DNA from: Lenisia limosa
Lineage: Eukaryota; Breviatea
NCBI GenBank assembly: GCA_001655205.1
Contig: LPNZ01006267.1
Coordinates: forward strand, 1 to 32,410
DNA length: 32,410 bases
Direction: 5' to 3'
The position numbers and the translations under genes are program-made. Of this stretch, positions 9,801 to 20,594 are shown piece after piece; the stretch's first letter is position 1; each line of letters opens with the position of its first letter. Below the pieces are notes generated by a model. The model was given only the letters and a program-made list of their open reading frames with translations, ran no database searches and was not told the origin of the DNA.

Positions 9801-11756
9801 GCTTACAATATAGGAAGGAGTACCACTGTTCACAGCACCGCAACCGCAGGAGGCAATGGATGTCATTGATTCGGTGGCCTTGGCGTTAAACGTGGGCGTG
9901 GGGCTTTAAAATTCGTAGCATTTGGCATTTTCCTTTGACATTGGCCAAGTTTTATTATCACATTACCTTCATCGCACAGGCTCCCAAGAAAGTTATTGAG
10001 CCACTGAACCCTTCAATACCAATCGGTATACGGGCTATATAATGGTGATCTTATTTATTCATGTGGTATTAGGGAATCCTCTCCGAATAATGCGTGGTAT
10101 ATGTACACTGGAGGTAGATGAGTGTGTAAATTGGGAACCAAAAAAACGTGTCATATTCGGCATTCAATGTTTATGATTATTAAAGTGTTCATTGTCACAG
10201 GCATTGCTGGAGACCATCAGAGGATCAATGCCTCTGTTGCTGTGTATATCACTGACACGTTTCTGAGAAAGGAGCAGGCTGAGAGGCCAGTTCTCGACCT
10301 TAATGCTTTATCAGATGTGGGTTCTTTTGTAGAATGCTTTGTAAGTTGTATGAATGTTCTCATTTGGTGCATTTCCATAGCACCCCAAGTTGGTGCTTTT
10401 CCAATTATCATAACTGACTATCCAGACTATGTTACAAGGCTTAAAGGACACCAGGTGGCTTGGACGGTATGAGCGGGGTATTCAAGAAGATTGGCATGTC
10501 TTGAGTCTTAATTTTGTGTAACCTTTTTTTCATCATCACAATCCTCCCACTCCAGTTCCACCGTAATTCCATCTCCAACCACCCCCAACCTGAAGTTCTA
10601 CCTTGACGGGGCCCACTCCCCTGAGTCATGCGGTGAGGGGGGGGGGGCATTCATACTCCTCAGTACCAACTACAACATTGTGTTTTCTCAATAAATCCTC
10701 CCCATCATGTAAATTGACGTGGCAGACGCGTGTGCCTCGTGGTTCACTGAAGCATCTCACGATTCTTCGACCACTTTGGTGTTCAATGTTGCTAACACGC
10801 GCGAACCCGAAAAGCTTCTCACCAGCCTGGCAGTGCTCCCATTCAAAACTGTCATCTTCACCACTAATAAGACCAACGAGGAGTTGAGGGCAATTAAGGT
10901 TTGTATTCGGGCGTCACCACCTCTGTAATATCAATATTGCACCCCTAAAGCTAGGACCAGCTTCAACCCAGTAACCNNNNNNNNNNNNNNNNNNNNNNNN
11001 NNNNNNNNNNNNNNNNNNNNNNNNNNNNNNNNNNNNNNNNNNNNNNNNNNNNNNNNNNNNNNNNNNNNNNNNNNNCCCCCCTGGGATGAGAGTTGATTTG
11101 GGCTCACAAATTTTACAATTTTACTCCCCTGGGATGCGGTGCTGCAGAAGTGACTGGACTGGGCTTTGTTTGTTTTGTTGTAGGCAACCCTTGTTTGTTG
11201 TCAGCCAACATAATTGTTTTTGGGCTTTTTTTCATTAATTTTCCCATTTTGCCCCAGGATGGCGGCCCCAGCGCTTCCTCAACATACTCAGTGCTTATCG
11301 ATGGCGAAATGAAAGGTAGACCTGGATAGCAAAACTGTGGATTTTCACTCAGGCATTGTGTTTTTTTTTGTTTTTTTGTTTCCACCTCTTCTCACTTGTT
11401 TTATTTACTTGACCGGTACTCTCTAGACCTTGAGTGGCAACACCATCTTCAAGACGTGTGGAAAGGCATGACCACCCAAAAGGACCAACAGATGCTGGTT
11501 CTTCCAACAGTGACTGGTAAGTGGGGCTTCACTTTCACTTCGGTTCGAAAAATGGGGGTCTTTTTTACGAACCGAAGTGAAGCCCTGCATTGATTTGGAT
11601 GCCATTTCTTCTGCCCTTCTGGAACGATGTTTATTCACAGACGCCCTTGCCAAAGCCGCTGAATTGGCCTCATCGTCATCGTTGCAACACTCATGCCTTG
11701 TCACAGGCTCTCTATATCTTGTTGGGGGCGCCCTGCAGTCTCTCAGCGCTATATAA
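6877..11756 (+). CDS. FPGS: Folylpolyglutamate synthase
   Basis: Adds glutamates to folates using ATP, retaining them in cytosol or mitochondria. Seventeen exons give about 495 residues, within the family range: 6877-6936, 7065-7127, 7298-7399, 7606-7764, 7921-7986, 9207-9293, 9398-9497, 9670-9734, 9814-9891, 9980-10025, 10201-10320, 10439-10466, 10556-10632, 10726-10898, 11258-11315, 11427-11516, 11641-11756. Seen: the P-loop AGTKGKGS (about residues 85-92), TSPHL (112-116), ERFRING, the [14 protein letters not shown] magnesium/ATP-site block, [23 protein letters not shown] (about 339-346) and the C-terminal [11 protein letters not shown]. The first exon ([20 protein letters not shown]) is chosen by phase only and could be a short targeting peptide or wrong. 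Exons on either side of the gap at 10977-11075 join in phase, so nothing need be missing. Intron 5 holds an antisense gene, intron 7 and intron 16 hold hairpin elements. The 3' end converges with the phosphatase-subunit gene 291 bp away. Confidence 0.95.
8174..8720 (-). CDS. Small antisense gene nested in FPGS intron 5
   Basis: On the minus strand five exons join in phase to 114 codons: 8720-8635, 8605-8589, 8550-8424, 8337-8235 and 8185-8174, ending TGA. The predicted protein starts [20 protein letters not shown], has a CxxC pair, an acidic middle ([17 protein letters not shown]), a second cysteine group (FCGKGCRKI) and ends YVSDEINS. The second exon is only 17 nt and is the weakest link; the first exon could begin further upstream. 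Exons 3 and 4 are the best supported, because the opposite strand is full of stops there. No family is recognised. Over 8635-8811 the plus strand is also open for 53 codons, so the first exon is uncertain. It may be a real nested gene or a decayed insertion. Confidence 0.5.
9559..9624. mobile_element. Hairpin element, family 2
   Basis: CAGTGACTGGGATAAGTCTTGACC at the left (9559 on) is the near-complement of AGGTCAAGACGTATCCCGGTCACTG at the right. It lies in FPGS intron 7 (9498-9669) and shares its ends with 11875-11963. Confidence 0.7.
10977..11075. other. Assembly gap in FPGS intron 14
   Basis: A run of 99 N, followed by six C, inside the intron 10899-11257. The exons on both sides are in phase 0. 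Confidence 0.99.
11523..11586. mobile_element. Hairpin element, family 1, short copy
   Basis: GGGCTTCACTTTCACTTCGGTTC faces GAACCGAAGTGAAGCCC with a loop under 20 bp, in the last FPGS intron. It lacks the TATCGATA core of longer copies and so looks internally deleted. Confidence 0.7.
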
Positions 11757-11874
11757 GTTTTGTTTTTGTTTCTGATTTCGCATGCATGTGTATAATAATA
11801 TCCTTTTCCCAGCTTCACTAAACTGAAAATTCAAGATGTCTTCAAAACCAACAGCTCTCTCATGGAGGGGAAAT

Positions 11875-11963
11875 ACTGTTATAGCTGTAACCGGGATAAG
11901 CTGAATTGTCCTTGAGAAACCACATTATAATCGGTCAAGACTTATCCCGGACACTGTAACAGT
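11875..11963. mobile_element. Hairpin element, family 2
   Basis: ACTGTTATAGCTGTAACCGG at the left pairs with CCGGACACTGTAACAGT at the right, and GTCAAGACTTATCCCGG matches the arm of the copy at 9559. It lies between the convergent stops of FPGS (11756) and the phosphatase subunit (12048). Confidence 0.65.
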
Positions 11964-12047
11964 CAATATTGGGTTAGAAAACGAAAAATTCTATTGACCT
12001 TTCACCAAAATACAAGAGAAAATACAGAACAAGAAATACCCCTGAGT

Positions 12048-15000
12048 TTAATGGAGCGTTTGCTCTTCGTCATCTGAGTCCGACGCTGAGGGGTGAGCTG
12101 TCACAAAAAAAAGAATCCTGATTTCATGCTGGAGGAAAAACAAGAGGGAGATGGATCAAAAGAGTGTCAAGGGGATCAGTGAGACAGAGCCCATTCTTAC
12201 AGTGAATCTCGTTCATATCGGGTGGAGGACAGGGCTCTTCTACACCAGTTAGTTAATGATGGGAGAAATACCCAATAATAGGTCAAATGAACGATATCAA
12301 GAAAACGAGGTCATATAGTTAGGGCTTAACTTCGGTGCAAAACAAGACTGAATTTCTCGATAACTCCTTAAAAACTATCGATATTTTACCAGTCTTTTTT
12401 GAACCGAAGTGAAGCCCTACACATAGCATATATCGATCGATATCCCTGCTCACCATCCTCTCCTTCCGGCCGCGGCGTGCCAAAGTATTTGGAACGGGGG
12501 TCGTTGAGGGGGGTGGTGACCACTTCGCTATCCAACTCTTCGTCATCGTCATCATCTTCAGTGGCAAGCTGATTGGTTATGGAGGGTATCGATGATTGGA
12601 ATGGTTGTAGTGGTTCCCTACGTTCCCAAAAAAAGACCGAATATCTCGATAAATCCTCGATAAATATCGATATTTAAACGGTCTTTTTTTGGACCGCAGG
12701 AAAGCCCTAGTTTTGAGGAAGGATATCCTAAATGGCCAGCATAATGAAGTGACCCGTACCGCATTAGCCTTGGCGGTGATGTTGGCCCATTCATCATCGT
12801 CTTCAAAGCCTGCAGAGTAAATAACAACAATCAGGGAAATGATTAAAGCCAGTACACCCCCAACCAAGTTCATCTTCAAAGTCGGAGGATATCGGAATAG
12901 AGTTAACACCTGAGGGATAAGATCGAGGGAAAATGTTAAGATGAAAAAGTGCGAAGAAGGAAGGGGAAACCAGAACAGAAAACAAAACACCCGAGAGTTG
13001 ATGATGAACAGGCGAGTTTCCTCCTCTGAGGCCCTCCCTGACCGGTGGCATAGAAGGTGTTGGTTGCGAGGGAGTTGAGGGCATCGTCGAGAGCTTCTTG
13101 GTAGCGGCTGAGGTCCTGCGGGGGTATTAAGAAAATAAAGGTGATTTTGCTTGACATTTCAGCCCTAATCAAGGCCTATTTGAGAGCCAGGCCCACTGAG
13201 AAGGAGACGGGGATGGAGAGGTCGTCATCGTCACTCTCGTTGAGCAGAATCTGCGGCTCTTCTCCGGCTATGAAGTCAGAGGCATTTTGTCATAATGGGA
13301 ACAATGTAACTAATGCAAGCGGTATCCATTCAAGGATTGTTGTTGCAGGGAGGTGGGGGCCTACCGAGAGGAGTGGAGAGCAGGTGGTTCATTTGTTTGA
13401 GATGAGTTTCGGTGTAAGCGGTCCATTCCTGCTGAGTAAGAAGAAAACACACGCACATACAAACATTCAAATAAATGTTTGATACGATACAGTACTGATA
13501 GGAAATATGCATAATATGTAGAATTACTATCATATCATATAGATAAAAAATAACAATAACAATATCGAATCTCACCCCCACCTCATCGCCTGTAACAGCT
13601 TCCTTGACGTCGTCGTAGAGCTCAGAGGCCTTGTCGACCTCATTAGCCAGCAGGGTGATGTGTCCCATGTAACCTGTTCTCTTGCCGGGCATGCCGCATG
13701 AGAGCTGCGGGTGGTGGTAACCAGAGTAGAATGGTTGTGGCTCAAGGCCTTGGTGGGGTGTTTGTGGCTAACAAGACAACAGGAAACGAGATGGCAATCT
13801 TATTGGGTAAATACCCCCCCCCCCCCCNNNNNNNNNNNNNNNNNNNNNNNNNNNNNNNNNNNNNNNNNNNNNNNNNNNNNNNNNNNNNNNNNNNNNNNNN
13901 NNNNNNNNNNNNNNNNNNNNNNNNNNNNNNNNNNNNNNNNNNNNNNNNNNNNNNNNNNNNNNNNNNNNNNNNNNCCACACGTAAGGTGAGAACTGCCACC
14001 GTAGTATCAGTAACTAGTACCAACAAACCTTGTTGCGGAGTACGCTGCTGTTTCCTTTAAGGGCTGTGGTGACCTGTAGCAATTAGAGAGGATGTTAAGG
14101 GGGGCAGCAAAGCAGAGGGAACACAATTTGAAAAGAAATATAATTATGTTATAATGAGATGGTGAAGGTTAAGATGAGAAACATAATAATTCGTACAATG
14201 CTACACAGGAGCAGCCCAAGGCCTACAATCTTCACGACTGCGTTATGCAGAATGTTGTTCCAGGGAAACTCGAAGAAGAGGTCGAGTGCCTTAGTTACAA
14301 CTCTCAAGTCAGCGAATGCCTGTGTCATTAGATCCAATCCCTTCTGTGGATAGAACATATGATATGTATAGCAATGCTACTTCCATTTTGAACCAGAATA
14401 AAAACACATATCGTCATGTCTAGGGCTTCACTTCGGTTCAAAAAATCTCCGGAAAAATATCAATAGTTTTCGAACATTTATCGACAAATTCAGTCTTTTT
14501 TCGAGACGAAACTGATGAGCCTTATCGATTTGCCATACCTCATCAATGATGTCGTAGTCAGTGGCAAGGAGGGAACTGAAAAGCTCGAGAATCTGAAGGG
14601 TCAGCAAATTAAGAGATATTGGAAAACTGTATGCTGGTATTAATTCACCTAATCATTTACCTTACATAATGCCATATCATATTGTACAATGAAAAAGTTA
14701 AGGTATAAACGAAGGATGAACACGACTATTAGCACCTCCCCTCCCCTGACCTTAGCTCGTCTGATACCGACACAACCACGGTCAACAATGCTGATCTAAA
14801 GGAGGTTAGGGAAATTTTTTGAACATAAAATTCAGTTTTGTTTTGATATATGACTAGTATATATGATATATTATATTACTATGAATACTACAAGCCGGTA
14901 AAAATTGAAAATAGTAATAAACCAAGCCCACTACCCGACATACAGGGGACTGGTCGAGGGCTGCAATCAGGAGGGGAAGGCGAGGGATGAAGGAGAGGAT

Positions 15001-16868
15001 GATGGTGGGGACGTTGGTAGATGGCATTGGCTCGCCACTAAGTGATAGGGTGCGTGTTGACTCCGCGCGACGGAGGACTTCGACGAGNNNNNNNNNNNNN
15101 NNNNNNNNNNNNNNNNNNNNNNNNNNNNNNNNNNNNNNNNNNNNNNNNNNNNNNNNNNNNNNNNNNNNNNNNNNNNNNNNNNNNNNNNNNNNNNNNNNNN
15201 NNNNNNNNNNNNNNNNNNNNNNNNNNNNNNNNNNNNNNNNNNNNNNNNNNNNNNNNNNNNNNNNNNNNNNNNNNNNNNNNNNNNNNNNNNNNNNNNNNNN
15301 NNNNNNNNNAACAAAAAGGGGGTGACGTCGAAATTTCACACAAAGTTCTGAAAAAAAGAAAAAAAGAAGATTAAATATGCTATGTACCAAATGCCCTTAC
15401 CTTGGTTGTGACTCGGCTGACAAGAAGGTCAGCGTACTTTTCCTTGAGAATGACGCCAATCTTGGCACCCGGGGATTTGGCGGGGGGAATGTCGTCAATG
15501 GGAGGGGGTGCTCCGGGGTTCTGGACATACTGGCTTCCACGGAGTCTCATGAGACTCAAAAGCATGTCTGAGGCAGCAGAGTGGTGCTGTTTGGTCAACA
15601 AACAGAGCTCAAAGATACAAAAACGGAGAAAAATTATTCTTTTTCCCTCCTCCAATTTTTTTCCGAATACCCCCCCCCCCCCCNNNNNNNNNNNNNNNNN
15701 NNNNNNNNNNNNNNNNNNNNNNNNNNNNNNNNNNNNNNNNNNNNNNNNNNNNNNNNNNNNNNNNNNNNNNNNNNNNNNNNNNNNNNNNNNNNNNNGCAGA
15801 CCTCCGGAAACAAGCCACTAATCACGTAAACAGGGAGTAGAATACATGTCGGTATGCTTGGCTTCTCAAGGGAATCCTCGACACCGCGTCTGTTTTCAAA
15901 AAATTGACAGAGCTTTAAATACAACAGTTTCTCAATGAGTAACTGGAAAGAAGCAGCTCTCAGTTCAACCCATAAAAACCCACATCAAGGTTTTCAGCAC
16001 CCTCTGCGGTGTCGCTGAGGTTGGCGAGTTTGGAGAGAAGAGCGTTGACAGGGGGCAGAGTGAAGTGGGGGCAGAGGCCTCCGAGAAGTCCGGGCATGGC
16101 GTGAAGGAGAGGAACAGTCTGATGGTTAAGGACAACAAAATAAATGCTACGAGTCATAATGGCAAAGCCCCTATCACCTCCTGGGAGTCAAGATTAACGA
16201 GGGCGAGAAGGACCTTCGCCACATTAGAGACTGTGTCTTTGAACGTCAGGTTGACTGAAATATCCAGGGTATCGCCATCGTCATCACTACCAGAGCCGTC
16301 TTTGCCTTTCTCGCTGTCTGAGTCATCTTCTTTGTCTTCGCTCTCAACCACTGTCGTCTTCTCTTTGACCAGTTCTCCAGTGATCACTGGTTTGCAAAGA
16401 GTTGTCATGTTCTCGTGAACTTCGAGGAGACCACGGCAGATTTCAGGCTGCTCAAGAACAAAAATCTCAGAAGCAATACTACTGAGGCTAGAAGGGTGAG
16501 GAGGAGGACACGGAGGAAAGCTAGAGTGCAAAAGAATTTGAAAGTAGAAGAGTAAGAATCCACTCACGAGGCATCGCTAGTACCGGATCCATTGATGAAC
16601 GAAATCATTTTGTCCATATTTACCTTGTTTTTGAAACTAAAATGCAATAAGGAGAAATTGAAGAAAAACCGAAGCCTTACAAAGAAATAACGTTTGAATT
16701 GGCTGCTTTAATCTCTTGCAGTAACTCAGTCTCATTCAAAACCGCCACAATGTCACCATCGTTAGAGCAAAGTGCCTCCAAATTGGAGGAGTTGTGGAAT
16801 GAATCCCTGGAAACAGTGAACATCGACGATTATAGTAACAAAACATTGTATTAAACTCACCAAAACAT
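12048..16868 (-). CDS. SAPS-domain regulatory subunit of PP6/Sit4-type phosphatase
   Basis: SAPS proteins (human PPP6R1-3, yeast Sap185/190) bind and target the PP6/Sit4 catalytic subunit. The gene starts MFW (ATG 16868), the family's invariant N-terminus, with W split by an intron. Exons: 16868-16861, 16806-16681, 16636-16568, 16487-16178, 16118-15984, 15942-15846, [gap], 15607-15401, about 15087-14944, 14795-14751, 14592-14539, 14343-14227, 14073-14029, [gap], 13704-13582, about 13431-13365, 13267-13197, 13115-13043, 12809-12760, 12568-12454, 12097-12048 (TAA). Diagnostic blocks are TELLQEIKAANS, LDLFFEFPWNNILHNAV and GKRTGYMGHITLLANEV, in family order. The tail is acidic: FEDDDEWANITAKA, then TEDDDDDEELDS and SDSDDEEQ. 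A family-specific acidic insert (EDKEDDSDSEKGKDGSGSDD) sits in exon 4. About 635 residues are visible; the gaps at 13828, 15088 and 15684 hide more. Three introns carry family-1 hairpin elements. Confidence 0.9.
12320..12419. mobile_element. Hairpin element, family 1
   Basis: TAGGGCTTAACTTCGGT at the left faces GAACCGAAGTGAAGCCCTA at the right. Inner arms AAGACTG and CAGTCTT pair, and the centre has CTATCGATA. It lies in the last intron of the phosphatase-subunit gene. The ends TA-GGGCTT...AAGCCC-TA suggest a TA target duplication. Confidence 0.8.
12609..12710. mobile_element. Hairpin element, family 1
   Basis: The left arm TTCCCTACGTTCCCAAAAAA is followed by AGACCG and TCTCGATAAATCC; CGGTCTTTTTTT pairs near the right end AAAGCCCTA. 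The left terminus is mutated. It lies in the intron 12759-12569 of the phosphatase-subunit gene. Confidence 0.75.
13828..13974. other. Assembly gap next to a C run
   Basis: A run of 147 N directly after 14 C (13814-13827), between SAPS exons 14073-14029 and 13704-13582. Human relatives have about 40 residues here that are not seen, so an exon may be missing. Confidence 0.99.
14421..14524. mobile_element. Hairpin element, family 1
   Basis: It starts TAGGGCTTCACTTCGGTTC. The right arm is degraded (GACGAAACTGATGAGCCTTA). The central ATAGTTTTCGAACATTTATCG matches the other copies. It lies in the intron 14538-14344 of the phosphatase-subunit gene. Confidence 0.7.
15088..15309. other. Assembly gap truncating a SAPS exon
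   Basis: A run of 222 N. The exon ending at 14944 is open up to the gap edge, so its 5' part and acceptor are lost. Confidence 0.99.
15684..15795. other. Assembly gap next to a C run
   Basis: A run of 112 N adjoining 14 C (15670-15683), between SAPS exons 15942-15846 and 15607-15401. Confidence 0.99.
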
Positions 16869-17403
16869 GATAGGCTGTTAGATAAGGGGCAAATCTGCCT
16901 CTCTAGTTCGACTCTATGGACTTTACTATGCTTCTTATCTACTACAGTATTGTATAAATTGCCTAGAAGGACAAAATAACTCTGATAACAGCTATGGAAA
17001 AGGAAAGTTATTTTTCGAAAAATACTTTAAACACCAGTAGATCCTGGGGTCATGGTCACCCATTTCTTTTGTTTCACGTTACAATACAATTGCTTGCATT
17101 TGGGGTACTGGGGTGCGGATGGGGCAAAGATGCAAAGATTGGGTGGTTTTTCTACAATAGTTCTATTGTTCTATAGCAGAAATGAGCAGAATTTGGTCAG
17201 AATTGCTTAAGAAAATTGTTCAGAGTTCAACCATGATGGTGATATGGCTGGGAACCTTGATTGAAACAAATTACTAAGTTCAACTGTGTGACCTAATTCA
17301 CATAGTATTTGAAACAAAGAAACAATTACATCAGTTGACCTACCAGTACCAATCACCATATAAACCACAATATTACAAAAACATACAACTGATAGCGTTG
17401 CAA
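16869..17403. other. Intergenic, promoter side of the phosphatase-subunit gene
   Basis: This 535-bp stretch lies between the BCNT-gene stop and the ATG of the phosphatase subunit, both on the minus strand. I see no coding or repeat in it; the phosphatase-subunit promoter must be here. Confidence 0.5.
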
Positions 17404-19978
17404 TCATTTACTAAAGAACGTTTTTCGTCCAATAGATTTAAGAAATTCCTCATCCTGGGCTTTTCGGGCCTTGTCCTGAACGGGATAAAACAGGAAGAAA
17501 AATAACACTGAATTATAAATTTTGGAATTATAAAACAGGTATAGGGGGGGGGGGGGGNNNNNNNNNNNNNNNNNNNNNNNNNNNNNNNNNNNNNNNNNNN
17601 NNNNNNNNNNNNNNNNNNNNNNNNNNNNNNNNNNNNNNNNNNNNNTAGGTACGTAAAAAATGGGAGCTTTGTAGCACGATAATTGAAGCTACTATCCTGG
17701 GAGAAGAATGGAGAAGAAGACAGCTACCCTCCCCCACTTTCTGTTTTTCGAAGCGTCAAGCTCCTTGCCGATTTTATTGTCTTCCTTGAAACGGTCCCAA
17801 TGCAGCCTCGACATTCCGACAGATGTCAATTTCTTGGGGGCATTTCCTGTGGAGGGGGGATTACACAGAAATGTACAAGAACAAGGGATGAGTACTTATG
17901 TGACAGTGGACAAGTTCAGCAAATTATTTTATCACTTGCTTGGGATTGCAAAATTGAGAAAAAAAAGTAGTTTTTAATATGGTATCACACAGTATACAAA
18001 TGGTGGCAAAAAATATCACATCACTAGGTAGTCGGCCAGCCCAACCAAGGGTAGCCAGCATGTTGTCAAGGCCGTCTTTGCTGTCAGCATCGACCTTGGC
18101 CTTGGCTTGGATTCCAAGGACTTTCTCAATACGCTCATCTGAGAACCTGTTGCGAATAAAACGAAGGGGGCTTGGTTTATTATTATATAAAATGTGAACA
18201 AAATAGGTAGCATCTCGCTGAAGCCGTCCCTGACATAGATGATATACTTGCACGTATGACAGACACTATGTGAAATGGTGACTGTTTCATACAATGAGGG
18301 TTCCATCTCGGTCAGAAAACTGTTGAAGAATCTCGTGCTGTTTTTTTTTATTTTATTTTTTTATGGGAGTGTATTTGATATGTATCGATTAAACCGCTTA
18401 CTCTACTTTTTCTCCTGCGAACTTAAATGAAGCCTTTTGTAATTCCTGGGGTATCATGAATAAAGACAAAGTGATCACCTCCCAAATACCATTATGTGGA
18501 GTTATACATAGAAACTGTCTCAAAAAGTCACTATTGCATAATAATGATAATAAAAATGAATAACACTCCCACTTTGTTTTTGGCAAATAGATTTTCTGCT
18601 GTTCCAAGCTTTTTAAATTTGAGTTCATGGTAGGTCTCATCAACTGTTTGCTTGGTGTCTTCTTCCTCTTCTGAAAAAAGTTATTATGTCACTTTAAGGG
18701 TATTTAGTCTATCTTTTGGAACCATATAATATGGTATTTATTGGATCAAATAAAAAGCCTAAATGCTATATTCTATATTGAAAAGGACTCGTTACTAAGA
18801 TTACAATGGAAATCAAACAAACAGAAGACAAACCTTGGCCTTTGTTTGGGTCAACGTAATCGGGGTCAACAACCATGGTGGGCTTTTCTTCGTATTTTCC
18901 GGTCTATATAACATGACAAATACCAAAAAAAAAAAAAAANNNNNNNNNNNNNNNNNNNNNNNNNNNNNNNNNNNNNNNNNNNNNNNNNNNNNNNNNNNNN
19001 NNNNNNNNNNNAATTCAAGACTTTCTTTTTGATCATCTTGAACCCAGCAGGGACGACTGGCTCAGAAGAGACCTCAGGCTTGTCCTCGTTCCGTGTCTCT
19101 GTTGTTGCAGTTTCTTTTGGCGCAGAGGAAGTGTCCACTGGCTCAACAACTATGTGAATAAACATGAATATCACATGATAAATGATATCTATGTGCTTAT
19201 AATCTACATGTAATGGTTGAATGCCACCATTATTCTTCTCATCCAAAATCACTTTACATGAGCACAGTAACTCCAGCCCTTCCACTACTACCCAAGCAAC
19301 GCCAACCTGATCCGGTTTTCTTCTTCTTCATAGCTGCGAACATTGCCTTGGCCTTCTCTTTCCGTTTGCGTGCTGCCTCCTAAAATACTATTATGGATGG
19401 AGAGACAAAGGACACAGCATAATTAATAATAATTAGGGCTTCCCTACATCCGAAAAAGACCGTGAAAATATCGTTATTTATCGAGGATTTATCGAGACAT
19501 TCTGTCTTTTTTAGTACTGTAGGGAAGCCCTAATAATAATCATTCTTAAAATGTACATTTTCCCATTTGTAATGTATATCATAATAATGATGGCGGCCAT
19601 CGCAAGCTCAAAAATAGAAAAAAGCATACAATGCTCAGTCTTGTCTTTCTGATAAATATGCAACATCATGACTTCTATTTGAGTAAAGACGCAGTAAATT
19701 CTTTTCAAAAATAAATACCATGAATGCAAATTATCAGTTCACCTCAGGGTCTTCCACTTCTTGTGGAGTATCAGGGATAACTTCGGGTTCTGACTCTGGA
19801 CCGGAGGCGATATATTCCTCGTCCGATTCTAAAAATAGTGAAATAGTCTTGCATTTTAACTCCGATAAATAAATATATACAAATTCAGACTTTGATTAAA
19901 TGAATGAGAGCAACCTATTTACGCGGCCAACAAACCATCGCTGTCAAAAGTTGCGTTCAAAATGCTTCCAAAACCCAT
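17404..19978 (-). CDS. BCNT/CFDP1 (Swc5-like) chromatin protein
   Basis: BCNT-domain proteins (human CFDP1, yeast Swc5) are subunits of the SWR1/SRCAP complex, which places histone H2A.Z in nucleosomes. Exons: 19978-19936, 19828-19743, 19379-19307, 19149 to the gap, 18903-18834, 18670-18573, 18445-18402, 18146-18025, 17846-17738, [gap], 17475-17404 (TGA). Order of parts: start MGFGSILNATFDSDG; acidic N-terminus (ESDEEYIASGPESEPEVIPD); a lysine-rich stretch AARKRKEKAKAMF; a conserved SFKFAGEKVEFSDERI motif matching FAGEEV of animal CFDP1; then the BCNT signature SRLHWDRFKEDNKIGKELD. The expected next part of BCNT (GYLEKQxFLxRVD type) is absent and most likely lies in the gap at 17558-17645. 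The tail is KARKAQDEEFLKSIGRKTFF. The assignment rests on the WxxFK...IGxEL block and the overall acidic-then-BCNT layout. Confidence 0.85.
17558..17645. other. Assembly gap next to a G run
   Basis: A run of 88 N directly after 14 G (17544-17557). It probably hides the penultimate exon of the BCNT gene. Confidence 0.99.
18940..19011. other. Assembly gap next to an A run
   Basis: A run of 72 N directly after 15 A (18925-18939); it removes the 3' end of the BCNT exon that starts at 19149. Confidence 0.99.
19434..19532. mobile_element. Hairpin element, family 1, best preserved
   Basis: TAGGGCTTCCCTACATCCG at the left faces TACTGTAGGGAAGCCCTA at the right, with AAAAGACCG / TCTGTCTTTT inner arms and TTTATCGAGGATTTATCGAG at the centre. 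It lies in the BCNT-gene intron 19742-19380. Confidence 0.85.
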
Positions 19979-20594
19979 CTCCGTCAAACAATAAAACAAC
20001 AATCCAAACCTAGACTACAATGCTAAAAGAGAAGAGAAGGGAGCAACAAACAAAAAAAATTTAACCATTTTTGGACCAGTTTTTTATATGCTATAACCGT
20101 GTTTTTCTGTTTTTCCGTTCAGTTTTCCGCTTCCTTTGCCCTTTTTACAAGTAGTTTTGTAGTTTTATTATTAGAAACCATTAGAGTCGCTTGAGAAGAG
20201 CAATACCCATACCCCGTGGGATTTTTTTTTTATCCCCCCAATCCATATCCATCTCTCCGCCTTTCTATTTTATGTTTCCCGTTACCTTATCTTGTCCATA
20301 TTAATCACCAACCAGGAAAGAAGCAGAGAGCGGAGACTTCAAGACTTTGTGAAATAAAGCGGGTGTGACACACGGAGAGTTAAGCAACCACTTTAATTAA
20401 CGCCTTCTACTGAATCCTGACTTCGTGACCGCCGACCCTCTCCCTTTGAGGCCACAGCACCTGGTGCTACTCGCCTCTTCACACGCACAGATCCTCCTAT
20501 ACAGAAGGCGATATGACAGAGGTGGGAATGGTGTTACAATTTTAACATTGGATATCGACTTCTTTTTCTCACACCTATTTGTAGTTCTAACAGA
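19979..20594. promoter_or_regulatory. Shared divergent promoter region
   Basis: 616 bp separate the ATGs of the BCNT gene (minus) and the ankyrin-SPRY-coil gene (plus). No coding or repeat is seen. No TATA box or other element is distinctive enough to name. Confidence 0.5.
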
